From assembly GCA_025769875.1 (NCBI GenBank), contig JAGFNK010000452.1, positions 1 through 41,707 on the forward strand: a stretch of DNA of 41,707 nucleotides. The letters run 5' to 3'. The notes below the pieces were generated by a model. The model saw only the letters and a list, made by a program, of their open reading frames with translations, was not told where the DNA came from and made no database searches. Numbering within the stretch: the first letter of the stretch is position 1; each line of letters starts with the position of its first letter. The DNA is from Russula earlei. Lineage: Eukaryota > Basidiomycota > Agaricomycetes > Russulales > Russulaceae. A program made the translations under genes and the position numbers. Shown here piece by piece: positions 29,191 through 39,470 of this stretch.

Positions 29191-30560
29191 TAGGTGTTAA
29201 GGCTCCAAAGTGCCTTAAATAACATCAATGGTCATGTCTATTAATGCATCCTACCAATGCAGATATGCTTGAGTCAGGCAAGCAATACTTGTGGAGGGGA
29301 AGGAGTGTTAGATCCTTCTGGAGTATGGCAACAAGATAAGGATAAGAGGGGCTCTGCAGATGGGGTAGGAGTCAACTGTTTGGGATTGGCAAACCAAGTC
29401 GAGCTTAAGGCTCAACTGTTACTAACTGGGGGCTTTATATAGCCCTCAGGGATAAGGTTTGTGCTACTGTAGTACGGGTTGGTGCTATAGAAGCAAAAGG
29501 CAGGCTCATAGAAGCGATGTTGCTTCTATGTAAATGATCTCAGTGCTGGAAGCATTAAGTGCTTCCCTAGTAGCAATCTTGGTGTCATAAGTACTTTCCT
29601 AATCAAGGAAGCGACGTACGTGGCAGTACAGGAACATCTGGGACAGAAGCAATGCTACTCATTGCTTCTTTAGTACATCTTCTGAAAGGCATGATCAACG
29701 CGTTCCGAACGCAATATCAACAGACATAAATGGTCAAGATCTGATGCATGCATGATGGAAACAGTGCAGTCCATTGTTCAGGTGTTCCAGCATCTTCCGG
29801 ACCCCAAACCACTCGGTAACATGCAAGCACAGTGGCAAAATGAGTTCCTCTACTGTCAATTGTTTATGTCTGAACATGAGTTCCAACACCTCTGTTGAAG
29901 TTGAGAAAGCCCCACATGGTATAGGCCATATAGCCCATGGCCAGGGTGAAATGTGGGTTCAAATCCATGCTTGGCACCCCACACTGACAGTCAGCCTTTT
30001 GTCAGTGACATTCATCTGGGTGTTGGATGGCATTTTCCCTGTTCCCATCCAAACTGCCACTCGCGCACTGGCTGCAAGAAGCATCACTTGGCAGGGCGAT
30101 CGGCAGTCTCCCTTTGTATCTGAAATGGCAAGGGTTGGGATCATTAATGAGGTTTTAACCAGTAACAAGTAGACACCAGTGTCAAAATCATGCGCTGTCT
30201 GCTTGAGGATTATTGGATGCAGTACTGTACACTGATTTTATTGTATCTCATGTTACTGTCAGCTAGCATATTGCCATGGCTCCAATGTCACTGGCACAGT
30301 GCTACTCGCCACTCTTTGTTTACAAGGTCATGCATTTGGGCTTTTTTTTTTGTTCATGCTGTCAAGTTGGGCCTGGTAACACCTGCCCAGGTGCTAGGCA
30401 ACACCAAGTCACCATGGATGGATACCGCATATGCAAGTGGTGATGACAAGTCAGACCAAATGGAGTGAGATACATGAGACAGTTGAGAAATTGGTGGGGT
30501 TTGTCTTGCAATTGAGTACAACTAATATATGGCCCATATATACGGCTTGATGGCATCCCT
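29191..30560. other. AT-rich transposon-like DNA, no identified gene
   Basis: Contains a degenerate relative of the LTR hairpin (AAGTCGAGC TTAAG GCTCAACT at about 29396-29418) followed by TTTATATAG, so part of it may be LTR debris. Open frames at 29774-30172 and 30190-30468 (plus) have no recognised similarity. No ends or target duplications were found. Confidence 0.4.
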
Positions 30561-30564
30561 TATA

Positions 30565-30700
30565 CAGTATGGTACGGGTAACTTACCGTACCAGCAACCG
30601 TACCGTCAGGGTACACTTCCACTACACTACCCGTACGGTACGGGATACCGTATTACGGTAGCCGTAAACTGTATGTGTACGGGTGCGGTCGGCAGCCCTA
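30565..30700. repeat. GTACGG/CCGTAC motif cluster, possible hAT-type terminus
   Basis: About seven copies of GTACGG or CCGTAC in both orientations within 110 bp, including the palindrome CCCGTACGGTACGGG. On the minus strand it starts TAGGGCTGCCGACCGC at about 30700, which resembles hAT-superfamily termini (often TAGGG or CAGGG) with subterminal motif clusters. The opposite end and an 8-bp duplication were not found. Confidence 0.45.
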
Positions 30701-31085
30701 ATCACACATGAGCCATCGGTCTTTTGATCCCATCAAAGCCCCAATCTCCTCACATTCACCTCATTTGTGGCCCCCATCAGCTCATGGATCAAGCCACTGA
30801 TCCTCTGAAGCAGCATGTGCTCAATTCGCCCGTGACAGATTAGGTGCAAATAAACAGTCTAACTAATCTTTTATGGTGGATGCCGATGCCCTCCTATGCC
30901 ACTTCACATACCGGAGATATATCTATCCTTTGCGGCTTTGCCCGATGGTTTTTCTGTTGCTTAAGGAAGTGATTCGAGCTTTTAGGTTGGTCTTGGAAGA
31001 GAGACTTGGCACACTATCCTCCTGGGTACATGCTTTCCCCAAGGTCGTGCTTTACATCTCCAGTACACTCTCCGCTTCACTCGCT

Positions 31086-31384
31086 ATGGCAATCGAGCAG
31101 CCCTTCCAGATCTCCATCGCAGAGGAAGCCCTTTCTCTCCTCAAGCGTAAGCTTGACGACACCCGTTTACCAGACGAAGTTGATGGCGCCGACTGGGATT
31201 ATGGCGTTCCTCTCGGGGATATACGACGTCTGATTGAAAGGTGGAGGGATGGATATGACTGGCGCGCTCATGAACGCGAGCTGAACGCACTCCCCATGTT
31301 CACGCGTTCTGTCGAGGTAGAAGAATTTGGGGAGCTGGACGTGCATTACGTGCATCAGATAAGCTCTGTGAATTGTCCATGGTT
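31086..31384 (+). pseudogene. epoxide hydrolase N-terminal domain, orphan fragment
   Basis: From ATG 31086: MAIEQPFQISIAEEALSLLK, LDDTRLPDEVDGADWDYGVP, LGDIRRLIERWRDGYDWR, ELNALPMFTRSVEVEEFGEL, DVHYVHQ. This is the N-terminal cap/anchor domain of microsomal-type epoxide hydrolases, which normally continues into an alpha/beta-hydrolase fold starting with an HGWPG oxyanion motif. Here the reading leaves the family at about 31370. A GTAAGT donor (31385) and a TTGCCAG acceptor (31432) exist, but the downstream frame is Cys/Pro/Arg-rich and lacks HGWPG and the nucleophile Asp. The catalytic domain is therefore missing, so no hydrolase activity is expected. Either a truncated pseudogene or a single captured domain; the frame itself is clean. 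Confidence 0.75.
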
Positions 31385-31432
31385 GTAAGTAACCGATCGA
31401 TCCTTCCCTTCTGTCGTTTCTTGATTTGCCAG

Positions 31433-32754
31433 GAAGACTCCTCCACTACTTTGCACCGTCTCGCCCTCCGTTAGGCAACCCTGCGCATACATTGCTTCAC
31501 TCCTCGCATACGCCCTTGTCCGTCCGTCCTGTACGTGCCGCCGTCGGCACTGCCCCATCTGCTGGCCTTTCCGCGCGTCCTCGAGTCACCGGCCGCGCTG
31601 TGCCTGCCTTTGTGCAGTATCGCTTCCCCTACCCCCCTTCTCTCTTCATTTTCTCGTTCTGAGCATACTCGTTCCCGAACAGCCTACTAAACCTGCAGCG
31701 TCGATCTACAGTCGCGTCGTCTTTGGACCAAGACCACAAGAGTTTCGACATCAATGGAGACAGTCCTTACTATTTCCGATAGAGGTTGTATACATATTGA
31801 CTCTCCAAAGTGTGCTTTGTCTGCCCGTTGAGCGCGGCGGTTGAGGCACGGAATAGAACGAGTGTCGTCGAGTTACTAGTCTATAGGCTGAAGTGAACCA
31901 ACTCAGGCATGTCCAAGTCCTTGCCAATTCCACAGACATGTGAAGACTTGTGCCCCTCGTCCGGCCAGCAAGGAATGCAGCAACCCCAAGAGCACCCACA
32001 TTCCCTCGCAGCTCTAGGCCCTCCTCATTATTGTGTCTTTGTGTCCCCCGCATTCATACTACTACCCACGTTATCTAGGACGAGGCCGCTCCATTCTGTG
32101 TGTAGCCATCACCGCGGTGTTTGTGAGGTCGATCGAGTGCCACAACCCCAATGGGCAACTCGGTGGGGATGCTTTCACGGCTCACTTGCGGCCACAGACT
32201 GGCCACTAGGTGATTGACCCATCATGACCATCATGATGACGACTGATGGCAAAATATCCGAGCGTGATATACTGCGTTGGCTGGTTTGGTTTTAAATGAT
32301 AACGAGAACAGGTTTGCCCCACCTTCCAGCGGATGTGGACCCACGATCGAGGAAATGAGGGCCCAAAGGCGGGACCAACGCGACTCCGTATTCACTGGGA
32401 AGAACGTCCGTATTGCCCAGTCGGACTTGCAGAAGTTTTTTTTCTTTTTAATTGTGGATTGAATACTTGCTATCATTTGATGACGTGGGAGCACTCTCGC
32501 ACCGGCAGTGTGGGAGATTTGAGGCGCTCGGGACTCTTAACGCTTAAACGCATAAATGATTGATGATGGGGGCTTCCAATTTTCGCCGGTATCCCAAGGG
32601 TCAAGGAGTATAAGAAGGGACAAAGTAAGCGGGTTTGACCCTCACACCGAGAGAACTGTGCTTCCATTCGTTCCACGGGGCTTGGTACTGGTTACCGGCA
32701 TTTTCACACCCTTGCAGACTTTTTCATATTTGAATCAACGATATCACGCACCAG
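31433..32754. other. no supported gene
   Basis: Starts pyrimidine-rich (31433-31680), then mixed sequence with short frames only. The remainder of the epoxide hydrolase was looked for here and not found. Confidence 0.45.
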
Positions 32755-33118
32755 ATGCGTCCGTTGCCCATCGTTGCCATTTCCTGCTTCGCCGCTGGCA
32801 TCGCTCCGTCGTTCGCGCTCCCATCGAACATTGATCCGTATGTTTTCGAGTTTTGTCGAATCTCCAAAATTGAGTTTACCTTGCAGACGTGGGTTACTCT
32901 GGAAGAAGGATGGGACGAAGGCGAAGGAAAAGGATAAGGAGCTAAAGGGAAAAGGGGCGCAGCCGAGTGGGCCGACGGGAGAAGGGACGCAGGTGCCTCG
33001 GCCTCCTACGCCTCCTACGCCTTCGATAAAGAAGCCTGAGCCCGCGCTGACGGTACACAACATGAATCACGTGAAAGGGGGAGGAGTCCCATCATATAAG
33101 GACAATGATGGATGGTGA
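32755..33118 (+). CDS. putative small secreted protein
   Basis: Two exons, 32755-32837 and 32887-33118, joined across a 49-nt intron (GTATGT...TTGCAG) give 104 residues. The N-terminus MRPLPIVAISCFAAGIAPSF followed by ALPSN is a textbook signal peptide with a likely Ala-X-Ala-type cleavage. The mature part is short, Lys-rich then Pro-rich (RGLLWKKDGTKAKEKDKELK, PRPPTPPTPSIKKPEPALTV) and has no cysteine, so it is probably unstructured. Small secreted proteins of unknown function are abundant in agaricomycetes. Its stop codon (33116-33118) lies only 4 bp before the TA target site of the pogo-like transposon, so the original C-terminus or 3-prime UTR may have been altered by that insertion. Confidence 0.65.
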
Positions 33119-33124
33119 TAGATA

Positions 33125-33179
33125 CTGTCACCGACCCACCAACTGTGCAGCTTACTTAAGGTACCTAGCACTTGGTCAG
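33125..33179 (+). repeat. left terminal inverted repeat of the pogo-like element
   Basis: 55 bp from CTGTCACC to CTTGGTCAG, matching the right terminus with two mismatches. Contains the palindrome GGTACC. Confidence 0.9.
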
Positions 33180-33332
33180 TCACACATAGTCACCAGACAT
33201 ATAATGAAAACTTTGAAGCACTGTTTGAACCTTACATTGTTGATGAGATGGGTAAAATCACTGCAATTGGAGGTTTGGGAGGGGGGGGCAAGGAAAAAAG
33301 ACAATGTAATACTGTGTGCATACAGGAATTAA

Positions 33333-35704
33333 CTAAACACTCTCGATCCGATTCCACCTGCCTTGAAGGAAGAGCCCAGCAAATCGAGGCTGATCACAAA
33401 GGCCCACGTGCACTTTGAGGTGGGACTTGAGCTGGCAAACCAGCTCATTAATGGTGCCAGACATCTTGAGTCCAAGCACACCAGAGAGCGCGATAAGGTC
33501 ATCTTTGTGTTTATATGAGGAAAGTGGTTCTGTAAAACATGAGTGCATCATTGTAAATAGACATTGAGACTCACCATTGAAAACCTTAGACCGTATGTCC
33601 TCTGAGATTTGTGCATTGCAAGCTGCTTCATTGGTTGACTTTTGAGCTGCCTTCTCAGCAGCCTCTCTTGTGAGCCAGGCCTTCTCTTCCTGTTCAGTGA
33701 GCCACTGTGCCTCAACTTCAGGATGGGCAACAAAACACCCACTTGTCTTCACAGAATGGTGTGTCTTACGCTTCTGGTTTTCCAACTCTGTCCTGGCATC
33801 AGATGCTGCATGCTTCATGATGGTGCAGTGTGCATTACTGGAGCTGGTCTCTGCCCTGGCTTGAAGGATCTCCCTTCCCATCAGCTCCACCATCAACTGG
33901 AGTTGAGAGAGCTCTGAACTCATCTCCTGGAATGTAGTGGGGATTGGTGTGTGGTGAGAACCAAATGCAATTGAGAGAGACATCACAGGGGAAGAACTCG
34001 CCCTTTGAGAGTGAGTGAAGGGCGGGATGAGCCAGAGAGGGTCTCGGCTGGTGGACATGTCACATGGACGCTCTGACACATTTTGCATAATGGCCAAAGT
34101 GCATTCATTGTCCATTGTAGGCAAGGAAGAGGACGGAGCTGAATTAAGTGAGACATGCAGATGTGAAGTGAGGGGAGCTGGTGAAGGGGTGGGGGGGGGT
34201 TGCAGAAGGCATGATGGAAGGAGAACACGAACATGGTGGTGGCGAGTCATTCATGTGGTCTGGCAGTGGCACAAAGTCTGAGTCATTGGACTCTGTGTCC
34301 CAGTCAAATGTGACTGGGTCTTCATCCGTTACATCAAGACTGTCTTGCACATGCTTGTCGTCTTGCATGCCCTTTGGTGTCTGAGCCATCCCAGTCAGAG
34401 GACTCAGAGGGAAGGGGTGAGGATGAGGGAACATCAACAGGAAATGAGATTGGGATGTGCTGAGTGGTGGAGTAAGCTTTGGAAGGTGCAAAATCAGCCT
34501 CAATGAAGATGGAGGGGTTGGAGGGGTGGATGCTGGTGGAGGAGAATGCAGACATGAGGAGCTTGTGGGTCATTGTCTGAGTGCACACCTTCATGTACTT
34601 GACAATGACATTGTAACACATGATGGGAATGTTTTCACAGATGCAGCAGTCACAATGAATGGACCAGTTCCACTGTGTGTGGCAAAAAGCTTTGACATCG
34701 AGCGGTTGGAGCTTGTGTGTGCACTTGGAGGGGAAGGCAACAACAATGATGTTGTGTTGGTATGCGAGCACCTGGAATCCGTCAGTCTTGTGAGAGTTGT
34801 GACCATCAACAAAAAGGATGACAGGGTCGTCAGTGACCTTGTGGTCCAGAGCAAAGGGAATGAAGGCATGGCAGAACCACGACAAACTGATTTCGTTGTC
34901 TGTCCACCCATTTTGGCAATCCCTCCAATTGGGGCATCCAGATTGGATTCGTGGTGGACCAGAAGAGGCCCATTTGAAAGGACAAACACTGGGGGAACAG
35001 ACAACCCGGAGGGCGAAATACACTCGATGATGGTGACAAGTTTGAGGGAATTGGAATGCATGCGATAAAATTTGCTTTTCTTGAGGGTGCATAGGTGAAA
35101 ATATTTTTTGTACTGTTTGCGGCCTCCACCAAGTTGCAAACCCTTCTTGTCCATGTTCCAGATGTGCTCTGGTGGGAGGTTTGGGCGCTTGTCATAGACC
35201 TGCTTGACTAGCTCAAAATATTGAGTGACATTTGAGACATTGAAGTTCTGAGCATGCTTGGGATCCAGATTACTTGGCTTTGATGACCGAAGCTCTGGGT
35301 GCCGCTTCTGGAAATGGTGGTGCCAGTTCTTGCCTGGGATGATGCCAGACATGTCGTACCCAAGAGATTTGACATTGTTCTGGTCCATTGGTTTAGCAAT
35401 CAAGGCCTGGTGGCCTACCCAGGAAACTAGCAGGCCCTCCTGTTCCTTTGAGAGCAGTTGCTGAGTCACATTTGCATCCTTCTTGCGACAATGCCCATTC
35501 ATGCGATCACTGAGTGTCTGAAGAGGAACCTAAGGGAATTTATAAGCATTAGAGAACCAAATGACTGCTCCTCACATTGTGGGCAATCACAGCTGCTCAT
35601 CTACTTTTGAAGCAGCCCTCCTGCTACTTGGTGATTGCTCCTTGAATTTGGTCCTCATATGCATCATCTTTCTGGCATGATCGCTTTGTGCGGATGGGTG
35701 GCAT
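33333..35704 (-). pseudogene. pogo-like DDE transposase, inactivated
   Basis: Minus strand, start at 35704 (MPPIRTKRSCQKDDAYEDQI). Exon 1 (35704-35576) has in-frame TAG (35624-35626) and TGA (35597-35599). An intron at 35575-35530 (GTGAGG...CTTAG, 46 nt) splits the DNA-binding helix-turn-helix (AVIAHN / VPLQTLSDRM). Then LLSKEQEGLLVSWV and IIPGKNWHHHFQKRHPELR (CENP-B-type helix-turn-helix). The catalytic triad follows: Asp in HIWNMDKKG, Asp in ILFVDGHNSHKT, Asp in THKLQPLDV. A frameshift near 34915 separates the first from the other two, and another near 34380 precedes the Pro/Ser-rich C-terminal region (33333-34250). That region ends with a SAP-like helix and RFAGLF, typical of basidiomycete members, and includes a 45-nt intron (33530-33574). 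The transposase would excise and reinsert TA-flanked copies; with two nonsense codons and two frameshifts this one cannot. Confidence 0.85.
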
Positions 35705-35994
35705 CAATGAAATGGTTTATTGTGGGAGTGGGAGAGTGTTACAGCAATTGCTGGGGCTAATGAGAGGATGAGGATGGCTTAGAGACATGTGATTAGCCAA
35801 GGATGCCAATTTGAAGCACCGACTTGAACTCTACCATTCTGCGTGACATCTCTCCAAAAACATGAGGAAAGGGAAAACATCAAATGGGTATATTCTGACA
35901 AAAAAATAAAACATGGGTGGATTCACATTAATCACTACTTTCACCCCCCCTTTGAAAGAGATCAAGATCATCATTTTCAGTGTGTCTACAAATT

Positions 35995-36049
35995 CTGACC
36001 AAGTGCTAGGTACCTTAAGTAAGCTGCACGGTTGGTGGGTTGGTGACAG
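35995..36049 (-). repeat. right terminal inverted repeat of the pogo-like element
   Basis: Reverse complement of the left 55-bp terminus, two mismatches, followed by the TA duplication at 36050-36051. Confidence 0.9.
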
Positions 36050-36051
36050 TA

Positions 36052-38620
36052 GTCTTTGACATTTAGTGGTGGGTTGAATTACCATAAAAGGCAATTGTGT
36101 TGGCAAGAGAATCAGGACTTCAATCATGCATTAATGGATGTAATTTAGTTATATAAGTCAGTTAATAATAAGATAACTCCTTACTTTTTTCCCCTACCAA
36201 AAAAAAAAAGAAATGCAATCTCGTTTCCAATTGATTGGTGTGCCATCTGCACCATCTGCCCATTCTGGCCCGAGCGCCCCTTACCTAGTATCTCTCACAG
36301 GAGATCTCATTATTGTGCAATCTGTCATGATCTACCCCCTTGTTGACTTGTCACTAACTGCTTCCACTATTGTTCTCTTCTGTCACCCCCTTTTCCTTGG
36401 TTACCATTTCATCCCTTGATATTGATTGACAGCTGTCACCCTACTCTTCATGTTTCATCTATTGATTGATCCTCTTTTGCCATTGGCTTACCATTTATCT
36501 ATTGTTCTGCATATGGTACTGTACAGCCTCACTAGATACAGTATTTAAGTGCCTGTAGAAGCTGGGGAAATATCCCAAGCTTAGCTTTGTCCCATTTTCC
36601 TGTCACATCCCTTGCCCTGTATAACTCTCTCTCAATCACAACTTGCTTACACTCTGCTTGACCTGAGTACTGTTACAAACCAAGGCCAAGTCCTGGCCAT
36701 ATATTGTCCTATTTCACTCAAGAGAGACCTCTGTCACTTTGCATTGCCAACTCACTTCCATTTCTTGGGCTACCCCTCCTGCGGTGCAAGATATCACTAT
36801 TGCAAAGGCACTATAACATGACCAGACACCCATTTCCTAATTGGGTAATCATTGCGTGGCAGCCACATGGCCACCCAGCCACCAAGAACCCGAAAACAGC
36901 AGCACAAACTCCTAGAAACTGTTGCATAACTCATCTGACATCATCAAGGCTCTAATGACATCATGGCTGACTGAGCGACTCCACAGTGACCTCATAGGCT
37001 CACTAAGCGCTCCACAGTGATGTCATAATGATGTCATCGCTCCACAATGATCAGTAATATGCTCAGTAAGCCTGAAACTTGACACAAGCAAGTTTATGCC
37101 TCTGTAGTCCTATTGGATGGTACCAAAGGGTCTAGAATAGTTCCAGTTCTTTGTAATCGACCCTGTACACTGTATATAAGCCCCAATGTAGCATGGCAGT
37201 CATCAGACTGTCCATTTGTGATACTCTCATCTTCCTGGGTACTCCCCCGCAACCGCTCAGTTTAAAGTCTACTCTTGTCTTCAAGGTACTCTTCAATGAC
37301 TGCCTTGTTTAAAGCCCCCTCGCTACACTGGCCTCTAGTCTTCACCTTTGTCTCTTGCAACACACACCAGTCCCCATCTGGTACCTCCTCATCATTTGGC
37401 TTGTCCTCCTGTTCAACACCATTTATGCCACATACTGTCTGTTCCAACCCTTGCCCACCTGCTCCTGAGTCCTTATTGATCAGCAGTACGTGTCTTGACA
37501 TCTGGACAGTCTGTCATCATTCCTGTATTGACCAGCCAATGCTCAAGTGTCTATTCCCAACTCCCCCACTCTTGTCAATACCTCCCTACATCTCCCTTCT
37601 CCTCTCCAGCCCACTCCATGCACCACCCTTCGTCTCCTCACTGAAGACCTCAATCCGGTCGACACATCTTCACCCCTCAGCATCTTGTACTCCCCAATGG
37701 CCCCCCCATCGTCTCCTACCACTGCCCAGCCTATTCCAGGTGACTTCATCCCCATTGGCACTCCCCCTCCAGCACAGAATGAGCGGCAGCAAGCGGACCA
37801 TCCTCCCTTGCCTGAAGGCTTCCTTGATCGTCCCCCTTGCACAGCATTTCAGTTCCATCCTCACCAGTACTTTGTCCTTCCCAGCACCAACCGCTCCTGT
37901 GAGCAGTGGCATCCCCTCCATGACTTAAACCACCAAGATTACCTGTCAAGACTCACTGTTGAACTATCCAGTTCAAGAGTGAGGAGTAAGCTCAAAGACG
38001 AGTCGATAGACATCCAGGACGGTGTGGGCAAGAAGTAGAGTCCAAAGCAGCAACAGATATGAAAGAGGTATAGTTACTGGTAGGGTCAAGCAGGTATGCA
38101 GGGAAGAGGCCAGAATGGTCACAAGGGGATGGTCCTTAAAGGAGTATCCCAGGGATAGAGAGTGCTGTAAACAAATGGACAGTCTGAGGACTGTCCATTA
38201 CTTTATTGAGCACTTATATACTACAAGAGAACTGCTAAATAGGGAACAAGTCATAACCTTGTTATCAAGCACAATAGTGTGATGAGTAAGAAGTCAGAGT
38301 GCGCTTACTGAGCATGCTCAGTCATGCTCAGTAAGCTGCTGAGTAAGAAGGCTTCTCTTGATGAATAAGAGCCTTCACTGTCCACGTGTTCACTGCTTTA
38401 GTACATGTGCAAGCACCTGATTCATTTTCTGTTAGTTAGTTTAGGGCTGGTCATTTGAGGACTTGTAGTTTGCTTTAGGGAATAGTGTTATCTTATAAGG
38501 CCCCTTATATAGTTCTATTAGGGTCCTTAGAGTCGATCCTAATACTTCTATTAAGGTCCTTAGTATTGCCTGCCTTATAGTTCGTTCTATAGTTATTAGA
38601 GTTAGTCTAATAACGTGTTG
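36052..38620. repeat. repeat family copy B
   Basis: Direct-orientation relative of copy A (see 26713-29190). It lacks both solo LTRs and so shows the empty sites. Between blocks 1 and 2 it is about 1.1 kb longer than copy A, so it may carry its own insertion. Within it, 37195-37246 and 38141-38193 are inverted relatives (CAGTCATCAGACTGTCCATTTG against CAAATGGACAGTCTGAGGACTG, and GGGTACTCC against GGAGTATCCC), each near a TATATA box. This suggests two LTR-like promoters facing each other. Confidence 0.75.
37547..38038 (+). CDS. unidentified ORF inside repeat copy B
   Basis: 163 codons, Pro/Ser/Thr-rich (SIPNSPTLVNTSLHLPSPLQ, then PTTAQPIPGDFIPIGTPPPA) with a more conventional end (RLTVELSSSRVRSKLKDESI). 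Its 3-prime end lies in block 2, which is shared with copy A, where the frame is interrupted. It sits between the two inverted LTR-like segments and could be a truncated Gag-type product; no zinc knuckle or other domain is visible. Confidence 0.35.
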   Translation: MSIPNSPTLVNTSLHLPSPLQPTPCTTLRLLTEDLNPVDTSSPLSILYSPMAPPSSPTTAQPIPGDFIPIGTPPPAQNERQQADHPPLPEGFLDRPPCTAFQFHPHQYFVLPSTNRSCEQWHPLHDLNHQDYLSRLTVELSSSRVRSKLKDESIDIQDGVGKK

Positions 38621-38929
38621 TAGGGTCTTTTATACTGTGTCAGTGCTTATTGTAGGGCACCTAGAGTTGTCCAATACTGTCCTTTATTGCTAAAAGGGTT
38701 GCCATTAAGTGGGGCTTGCTGTATGTCGATTGTGCCGAGAATTGCTCATGCGACAATGTGTGTGCGATATTGTGGACACCTCTACTCACCCCTTTTGCTT
38801 GTGTGAACAGGGTGACACCATAGAGGCTGGGTTTCCTCTCATAAGGAAGGGTCCTTCAAAGGCCCTCTGCAGAGAATGGTTCATGACATTACCTGTCATG
38901 CATCCCTACCACCGATCAGCTAACTCATC

Positions 38930-39419
38930 GTGCCTTCACAGACACCTTCACAACCACGTTTTGTGCATGCATCGTCCACACTTTTGCTGTGGAACCCTCC
39001 AATGTTGCCCTTGCCACCGAATATAACCTCACCCCCTTCGGCATTTGCTCTAACGTCAGGATATATGCCCTGGACGCTGACTTCCCCCTCAGATGCATTG
39101 CATACATTTTTAATACTTCGTTGTTAGGAAACTTCTTACCTTGCCTGCTGTTTACTGCCCTGCTTACGAAGGGTCATTTTGCTTATCTATCATACATGAC
39201 TTCTTGGATGGATGCCTAGCTTTCATGTATGGTTACTTACACTTTGAGGAGAACAGTAACCATGTCTCCTTGTGTCACTACTCAACCTATACCGTTGACA
39301 CCATACATTTCAACCCGCAGTTACTTCACTTTTGCTTTATGCCTCATATTCCCCCTAACCTTCTCGACATCATCGAGAGATATTGCCTCGAAACCATAGA
39401 TCTTGCACACGGTTCTTAA
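38930..39419 (+). pseudogene. unidentified transposon-associated protein, frameshifted
   Basis: Two overlapping frames form one protein-like product: VALATEYNLTPFGICSNVRI and DADFPLRCIAYIFNTSLL in one, then YEGSFCLSIIHDFLDGCLAF, GYLHFEENSNHVSLCHYS and IPPNLLDIIERYCLETIDLA in the other; a single frameshift near 39145 joins them. The stop is at 39417-39419, inside a hairpin GGTTCTTA / TAAGAACC (39411-39431). Two AATAAA polyadenylation-type signals follow at about 39449 and 39460. I do not recognise the family. Confidence 0.45.
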
Positions 39420-39439
39420 AAAGTAAGAACCATCCTTGT

Positions 39440-39470
39440 AACGCTTCAATAAAGATCAAATAAAGTTCCT
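39440..39470 (+). terminator. tandem AATAAA polyadenylation-type signals
   Basis: CAATAAAGATCAAATAAAG lies about 30-45 nt after the stop of the frame ending at 39419, where a eukaryotic cleavage/polyadenylation signal would be expected. Confidence 0.45.

Larger units (their letters stand above)
33125..36049 (-). mobile_element. pogo-like (Tc1/mariner superfamily) DNA transposon
   Basis: 2925 bp bounded by 55-bp terminal inverted repeats beginning CTGTCACC and flanked on both sides by TA (33123-33124 and 36050-36051), the target duplication of the Tc1/mariner superfamily. It carries one minus-strand transposase gene with DDE_1-type catalytic motifs. The termini are nearly perfect while the gene is broken, so the copy could move only with a transposase supplied in trans. 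It inserted at the left boundary of repeat copy B, immediately after the secreted-protein gene. Confidence 0.92.

Noticed and set aside
29306..29730. A further LTR starting TGTTAG at 29306 and ending near ATATCAACA
   Set aside because: The flanking five bases (AGGAG and GACAT) do not match, so no target duplication supports it.
34457..35068. 203-codon plus-strand frame
   Set aside because: Antisense to the transposase DDE region; its openness reflects the coding strand opposite.
26713..38620. Copies A and B as the two long terminal repeats of one large retroelement
   Set aside because: They are direct repeats, but the DNA between holds an epoxide hydrolase fragment, a secreted-protein gene and a DNA transposon, with no retroelement polyprotein; two dispersed copies are the simpler reading.
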